Of a stretch of DNA of 11,366 nt, positions 1 to 11,366 are shown in pieces. Each line of letters opens with the position of its first letter. Position 1 is the stretch's first letter. The DNA comes from Cephalothrix spiralis (Eukaryota; Nemertea; Palaeonemertea; Archinemertea; Cephalotrichidae): positions 1 to 11,366 of the forward strand of contig JAUCNG010375150.1 of the NCBI GenBank assembly GCA_032353305.1, read 5' to 3'. The notes under the pieces were generated by a model. It was not told the origin of the DNA, ran no database searches, and saw only the letters and a program-made list of their open reading frames with translations. The translations under genes were made by a program, and so were the position numbers.

Positions 1-230
1 AATTTTTGGCCACTGCATTTTTTTCTACTAGAAAAAGCCAAAAAACGTACTTGCATAATAATTTGGAACGCAGTGTAGTGTGCTACTCGTGCCATAATAA
101 ATTACTCGTGCTGTAACTTTTTATTGTACTCGAACATGTAGTAATCAGCGCTATAAAACAGATGCATAAAGCTGGCTGTGCACTGTACAGGGATGGCATG
201 TGACATTGTAGATTTGTATATTTGTATATA

Positions 231-816
231 GTCTGTTCACTCATAAGCTGGAAGCATTTAAGAATCATTTAAGAATGGTCGAGTGATTCATCGGTATGGT
301 TACTCTTCCGATGAAACGTGAAATCAATTGACCGACCACAGTTTCGTTTTAGAGTAAAAATAAATCATGTAGTTTTTTTGTAAATCCTTTTTGTGGTATT
401 TAAAAAATTTTAAGATGTTTTAGATTATCTTGGATCTGATTTTCTGAATAGAACGCATTTTGAATTATAATCGCAGAAATATAATTCAAAATGCGTTCTA
501 TTCAGAAAATCTGATCCAAGATAATCTAAAACATCTTAAAATTTTTAAAATACGCATTTTGAATTATAATCGCAGAAATATAATTCAAAATGCGTTCTAT
601 TCAGAAAATCTGATCCAAGATAATCTAAAACATCTTAAAATTTTTTAAATACCACAAAAAGGATTTACAAAAAACTACATGATTTATTTTTACTATAAAA
701 CGAAACAGTGGTCTGTCAATTGATTTCACATTTCATCGGAAGAGTAACCATACCGATGAATCACTCAACTATTCTTAAATGATTCTTAAATGCTTCCAGC
801 TTATGAGGGAACAGAC
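231..816. mobile_element. Long foldback / MITE-like element with ~240-bp inverted arms
   Basis: The left arm (231-469) and right arm (579-816) are reverse complements over ~240 bp, with about seven substitutions and one indel by eye, so they are ~97% identical. The element ends GTCTGTTC...GAACAGAC and is flanked by TA at 229-230 and 817-818, as expected for a TA target duplication (Tc1/mariner type). It has no transposase. The arms meet in a hairpin with a 16-bp stem (CGCATTTTGAATTATA) and 10-bp loop, and this centre is duplicated. The element sits in RUVBL2 intron 9, so it would be transcribed as a very long RNA hairpin. The superfamily assignment rests only on the TA flanks. Confidence 0.85.
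454..651. repeat. Tandem duplication, two units of 99 bp, in the foldback centre
   Basis: The unit starting CGCATTTTGAATTATAATCG at 454 recurs at 553, exactly 99 bp later, and the copies are almost identical to about 651. Because 99 is a multiple of three, one open frame (460-648) reads through both units as a repeated 33-residue peptide. That is a by-product and not a gene. Each unit carries its own perfect 16-bp hairpin plus one right-arm segment. Confidence 0.9.
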
Positions 817-1611
817 TAGGCTATTTTTATTCATTGTATATAACCAGGAATAAATAGAAGGAATATGGAAAGAAATTTTAAGGTTTTAGGATATTTTTAA
901 AAATTTTACGTTGCTCCTATACCATGTTGCACCTAAAGCAATCATTCCAAGCAGCGCACATTTTTTCTACCCTAAAAAAACTGGTTCGATTCCCAAAAAC
1001 AATTCACGTAGAAATTGTACAATTTGTAAAACAGGTTTTTGACATTTTCCAAAATTGCCTCCGATCTTTAAGCCACGCGTCGGGTACAGATCCGGGTATT
1101 ATCTAATGGATTTTATCAAAATAAATTTTGCGGCGTGACATGCATGGCGACAATTAGAAATTCGCCACGAGTATTGACGAAATTCTTTTCGCCATTTATA
1201 ATTTAATTTTAGCTCAATTAGCCATGTTTAGAGAGGATCCCGGTGTTCGGGACACTTACGGAGTTCACCGAATACTTCCGATAATCATGCATAGGGTGGC
1301 TTAAACATTGGAGCTAAATACGAAAATGTAAAAAACCAGTTTTAAACATTCTACAATTTCTACAAGAAATCAAGAAATCGTACAGGGTTTTTTAGGGAAG
1401 AGATAAAAAGTACGTTTGGAATATATTGTTGAAGGTGGAATACGGTTTAGGAGCGACGGGATTAATTTCCAAAATGGCCAAAAAAACTGAAAATGTCATT
1501 GCATATATTCCTTCTATATGTATTAATTCTTGATATAGCGTAACTTCCCTAATTATGTTTTTATCTTTCTGTTCTTTAAAATACAATTTTATCACCTTTT
1601 TACATCAGTGC

Positions 1612-1644
1612 GCCCCACCAACTGGCGACCGTTGGGGTGGGGGC
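1612..1644. repeat. GC-rich stem-loop
   Basis: GCCCCACCAAC (1612-1622) pairs with GTTGGGGTGGGGGC (1631-1644) over about ten base pairs, with a GG bulge and the 8-nt loop TGGCGACC. It stands out in an AT-rich intron. It could be the end of an old mobile element; no function can be assigned. Confidence 0.6.
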
Positions 1645-1685
1645 ATCTGTGATTCTCTATGTATATAGATTCTAAATAAACGCGC

Positions 1686-1705
1686 AAAATTATGTACATA
1701 ATTTT
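1686..1705. repeat. Perfect 20-bp palindrome
   Basis: AAAATTATGTACATAATTTT is its own reverse complement. It lies 45 bp from the RUVBL2 exon 9 donor and 40 bp from the GC-rich stem-loop, followed by an AATTG-rich stretch (1710-1735) that resembles a retroelement tail. Chance is possible in AT-rich DNA, though the GTAC centre makes it less trivial. Confidence 0.6.
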
Positions 1706-1706
1706 A

Positions 1707-8427
<6,721 letters not shown>

Positions 8428-8459
8428 TTTGGAATTTTGAGTTGAAAAGCGAAATTCGA

Positions 8460-8468
8460 ACCGGAAGT
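8460..8468 (+). promoter_or_regulatory. ETS/GABP-type site in RUVBL2 proximal promoter
   Basis: ACCGGAAGT on the plus strand is a perfect ETS-family core about 33 bp upstream of the start codon. ETS sites close to the transcription start are typical of TATA-less housekeeping promoters. No TATA box is seen at a suitable distance. The pyrimidine stretch between this site and the ATG (sense CGCTTTTC, near 8444-8451) is a possible initiator, but the start of transcription cannot be fixed from sequence. Confidence 0.5.
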
Positions 8469-10404
8469 TGAAAATATTTCATTTTACAATTTGTGGCTCA
8501 TATTTCAAAACCAAGTCCTTTGTTTTATATATTCATCAGCTACATGAACTAAGACAATTTTGTAAAAAATGATGTGTGCAGAAATAATTATTTTAGGTTT
8601 CGATGAAATGTTAGTTGAATGTAATGAGATTAATACCCTTCAATTTCAATCTTTGAATTATTAAATGATTTTCGAACATGCTTTCAAAAATGCACCTGTT
8701 TCGGCCTTGACCCTCTCCATTCACATGGTAACTACAAACAAACTGTGTCGTCTAGCTACCGTGCACCTGTCATCCGATATTTAACGATTTTATGACTTTT
8801 GGGATCAAATCAGCAATTTGTTTTGTTATTCTTTAAGTTTTGGTGAGTTGCAAAATGCAAAATATTCATGAATTCAAAAGTGTTTTTTTGTGTTGTCGGT
8901 TTGTGGACCAAAAAATTCAAAATGAAATAAAATTAACACTTTTTCAATAAATTTTAATTTCAAAAGTTTTTAAAAACATTAACGTTAACCATGTTACATT
9001 ATCAAAATAACTTAAGTTGTTGGCCTATCTCATGATCTATCTATAGACAGTCAACAATGGTCAGTGATGAGTGAGTCACTGATGACAGATATATCATGTA
9101 TATAGTCTGCACCATTTTTTTGTGCACTACCTGGCGGTATGCATATGCAACATATATCATGTATGATGCTATGTTCGATGTAATTCCTAAGTCTACTCTA
9201 TAGTCTACATGGTCTAAGTCTTAGCTCTTGACCATGTTGTCATTGATGGCCTTGATGAAACATCGTAATTTATATCTCAACAGCGTAAAATTAAAAAAAC
9301 ATTATTTTGCACATCCAAGACCCAGTCTGCCAGTCCCAGCTAAGCCTTAGGCTTATATATTTGTCTAAGATTAGGCTATAGACTACGGACCCATATGAAA
9401 TTACTTATGATCTGTCTCATTAAAATAACAAGTGATAGTATCGCTGACTGGTAGGTTCAGAAGCATATGACATGCTTGAAGTTAACTCGTCCTTGCAAGG
9501 AGCGGAACACAAATTTGTGAGATAACATGCACCTGGTACTGGTAGTCAAATTGTTAAATAACAAGTGTATATAAACCTGAAAAAAAACTGAACAAGCTAA
9601 AAAGTAAAATATAAAATTTAAAACCAAATGGAAGCATGGAAAGCATGCAAAAGAAGTAAATTGTTTTGCTATTGAGAAACAAATTTTAAAGTTCTTTTTT
9701 AAAAAACTTCCAAGAAATGAATGTCATTTGTGTTGAACAAATTGTGATTATTGATCATAGTTCTTTTTCTTGTTTTATTTACTAAATAAACACCAGAAAA
9801 CAAAGAGTAAGCTATAAAATAGGATATAGATTATAAATTTAATTTTTTAGATATGTACTAGGTAACTATTATTGACTTAAGACTTGTACAAGAATACAAA
9901 ATTATATAGGGCCTATATTGACATTTACAACTTCATACACAAAATTGTATGCAGTATAATATTTATTATTAAATGTCAACTCTCTGTACCAAGAGTGCCA
10001 AAACATTGCATACATAAGTTCCCAGATTAAAGCAGCTTATTTTGAGATTTAAATGCCAATTAACAATTCTATTATAGTACCATTTGATCACTATTAAGAA
10101 TTTAGAATAATTTTCTACCTAAGCAAACAAAAAACAAAATCAACTATGTAATGGATCATACTTAGGATTTCAACATACCAATTTTACAACTTAGCCTACA
10201 CTGTGGTACAGGGTTATTTACCACCAGCTTTAAACAAGTCATTTACTTTTAAAAAGTCGGTTAACTTGTGTGGGCCTATTGTTCCTTTGGTTATATCAAA
10301 ACTCATCCAATTCAATTTAACTCATTGACCAAAAGTTTATAGATTTGGATTAAATTCAGAAGGTCAAGCGGAGTGATATTTAATTTTTAACTTTTAAAGC
10401 TGTT
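8469..10404. other. Upstream/intergenic sequence with no recognised gene
   Basis: About 1.9 kb upstream of the RUVBL2 promoter is AT-rich with stops in every frame, and I see no exon of a divergent gene. Small structures are present: TCAGTGA/TCACTGA inverted (9061-9081), ATATATCATGTAT repeated (9091 and 9153), and an inverted pair at 9918-9979. A gene with short exons could be missed. Confidence 0.6.
9918..9979. repeat. Nested stem-loop
   Basis: TTGACATTTA (9918-9927) is exactly complementary to TAAATGTCAA (9970-9979), and an inner CATACA/TGTATG pair lies between them. The near-palindrome TATAGGGCCTATA sits just to the left. It may be a small decayed inverted-repeat element. Confidence 0.5.
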
Positions 10405-10407
10405 TAA

Positions 10408-10591
10408 GGGGATGTCTCAAAATGTCGACAGTTATTTCTATTAGGACAACGATCAGATAGGTTTTACCCCCTTCCCCTACAAACGTACTTTTCTAAGTTT
10501 TCAAAATTTGCATAAGATACAGGCCTCAACCCCCTCCCCTATCCATCAGTTGTCCTAATAGAAATAACTGTCTACATTTTGAGACGCCCCC
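10408..10591. mobile_element. 184-bp MITE, probably PIF/Harbinger-like
   Basis: Terminal inverted repeats extend ~45 bp: GGGG[A/G][T/C]GTCTCAAAATGT, then [C/A]GACAGTTATTTCTATTAGG and ACAAC, with few mismatches. The flanks are TAA (10405-10407) and TGA (10592-10594), compatible with a TAA duplication carrying one later substitution. The GGG-type ends resemble the intron 8 element, but the rest of the repeat is different. No coding capacity. Confidence 0.75.
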
Positions 10592-10899
10592 TGAAGTGAG
10601 TTATTTTATAAGATAGGATTATCATGGTCGTATGGCATCATTAGAACTGATCGATCTACATCCGATCGGAAATCAAGTTATTTTTAAAGCATGAATTCTA
10701 TAGATGCATGATATTGATCTCAATATTGATCTGTAGAAAATATTTAGCAGGATGTTATTTGGTGAGCATGTAGTCATTTAATTTCGATTCCCTCAGGTGT
10801 TAATTCGTTTTCCTTAATTGTATAAAATACTGGCGAAGTCATCGAGATGGGTTTCCTGTGCAAGTCTTAAATGCAATGTTTTTCAACTTTTTATTATTA

Positions 10900-11071
10900 A
10901 ACGTCATTTCTATGGTAAAATTGTGATCTTAATGATAATTATCTCTGACAATTAATAATTTACATCATAGCTTTAAAACTTTAGTTTTCCGTGTTTATTA
11001 GGCAAATAAAACAATGGAAAGAGCTACTAAGATCGACATACGATCACAATTTGTTCGACAGAAATGACGTT
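10900..11071. mobile_element. ~172-bp inverted-repeat element (MITE-like)
   Basis: AACGTCATTTCT at 10900 is followed by AAATTGTGATC. The reverse complement of 11071-11042 shows the same two blocks with a short divergent segment and a 1-bp indel between them. This gives ~30-bp terminal inverted repeats around an AT-rich core. No clear target duplication is visible, so the family and exact ends are uncertain. Confidence 0.65.
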
Positions 11072-11366
11072 CATTTAATTGTAACCTGGGGAGAACGTTA
11101 AAACCCGTTTTCAATAGCGAAACAATTTAGAAAATACTTCTTTTGCATGCTTTCTCGCTTCCTTTTAATTGAATTTGATTAATAGTGCCTTAACCAAACT
11201 GGTGATTTTTTTAATGAACGTTCGATCGTCATGTCTCACTTTCTTAACGTATATCATTAACTCTCATTATATCTATCGATTCTATGATATACAGCTCAAT
11301 ATTACAAGTTTAATGAAAAGTCTGCAACGTTCATATAGAATATCATGACGAGATACAAGTTGGTAC
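11072..11366. other. Right-edge sequence without recognised features
   Basis: The sequence is AT-rich with no open frame. The only structure noticed is a 9-bp inverted pair, GTATATCAT (11249-11257) and ATGATATAC (11284-11292), which is weak in this base composition. Confidence 0.5.

Noticed and set aside
460-648. 62-residue open frame with a repeated peptide
   Set aside because: It is fully explained by the 99-bp tandem duplication inside the foldback element; the unit is non-coding hairpin sequence.
983-993. GGTTCGATTCC, an exact tRNA/SINE B-box match
   Set aside because: No A-box, cloverleaf or acceptor stem can be built around it, so a tRNA or tRNA-derived SINE is not supported.
924-1106. 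60-residue plus-strand open frame in intron 9
   Set aside because: No recognisable domain and no splice sites; a chance frame in AT-rich intron sequence.
8428-11366. A divergent protein-coding gene sharing the RUVBL2 promoter
   Set aside because: No open frame of useful length or recognisable exon with splice sites was found on either strand.

Overview
This is AT-rich nuclear DNA from an animal, most likely an invertebrate. The one gene that can be recognised is the 5' two thirds of RUVBL2 (Reptin, TIP48), a AAA+ ATPase of the INO80, SWR1/SRCAP, TIP60 and R2TP complexes. It lies on the minus strand as nine coding exons with GT-AG introns in every case. The exons join in frame to 293 codons without a stop. 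I cannot place the organism below Metazoa: the protein is very conserved, and the introns (276 to about 1,370 bp, full of short inverted-repeat elements) fit several invertebrate groups.

Layout from right to left, the direction of transcription. Positions 11366-8428 are upstream sequence with no recognisable gene. They hold two short inverted-repeat (MITE-like) elements far upstream and, next to the start codon, a compact housekeeping-type promoter with an ETS-type site and a YY1-type site that overlaps the ATG. Exon 1 (8427-8419) carries only three codons. Exons 2-9 follow at 7050-6996, 6719-6595, 6023-5951, 5436-5307, 4945-4879, 3576-3470, 2802-2585 and 1849-1755. They encode the N-terminal segment, the Walker A motif and the inserted OB-fold domain II, and stop just before Walker B. 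The last ~170 residues (Walker B, sensors, arginine finger) must lie beyond the left edge, because positions 1-1754 are intron 9.

The introns hold most of what is unusual. Intron 9 has a young foldback element with ~240-bp arms, flanking TA dinucleotides and an internal 99-bp duplication. Intron 1 has a second, older foldback with ~157-bp arms. Intron 8 has a 158-bp element flanked by TAA (PIF/Harbinger-like), two perfect NRF1-type palindromes and a GC-rich island of unknown origin. Intron 4 has a short 15-bp-period GC-rich repeat. Intron 6 has GC-rich patches and a perfect 10-bp hairpin.

I see no prokaryotic operon, CRISPR array, rRNA or convincing tRNA, and no sign of a new multi-gene system. 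The noteworthy points are the regulatory grammar at the RUVBL2 start codon and the load of hairpin-forming transposon relics inside a housekeeping gene.
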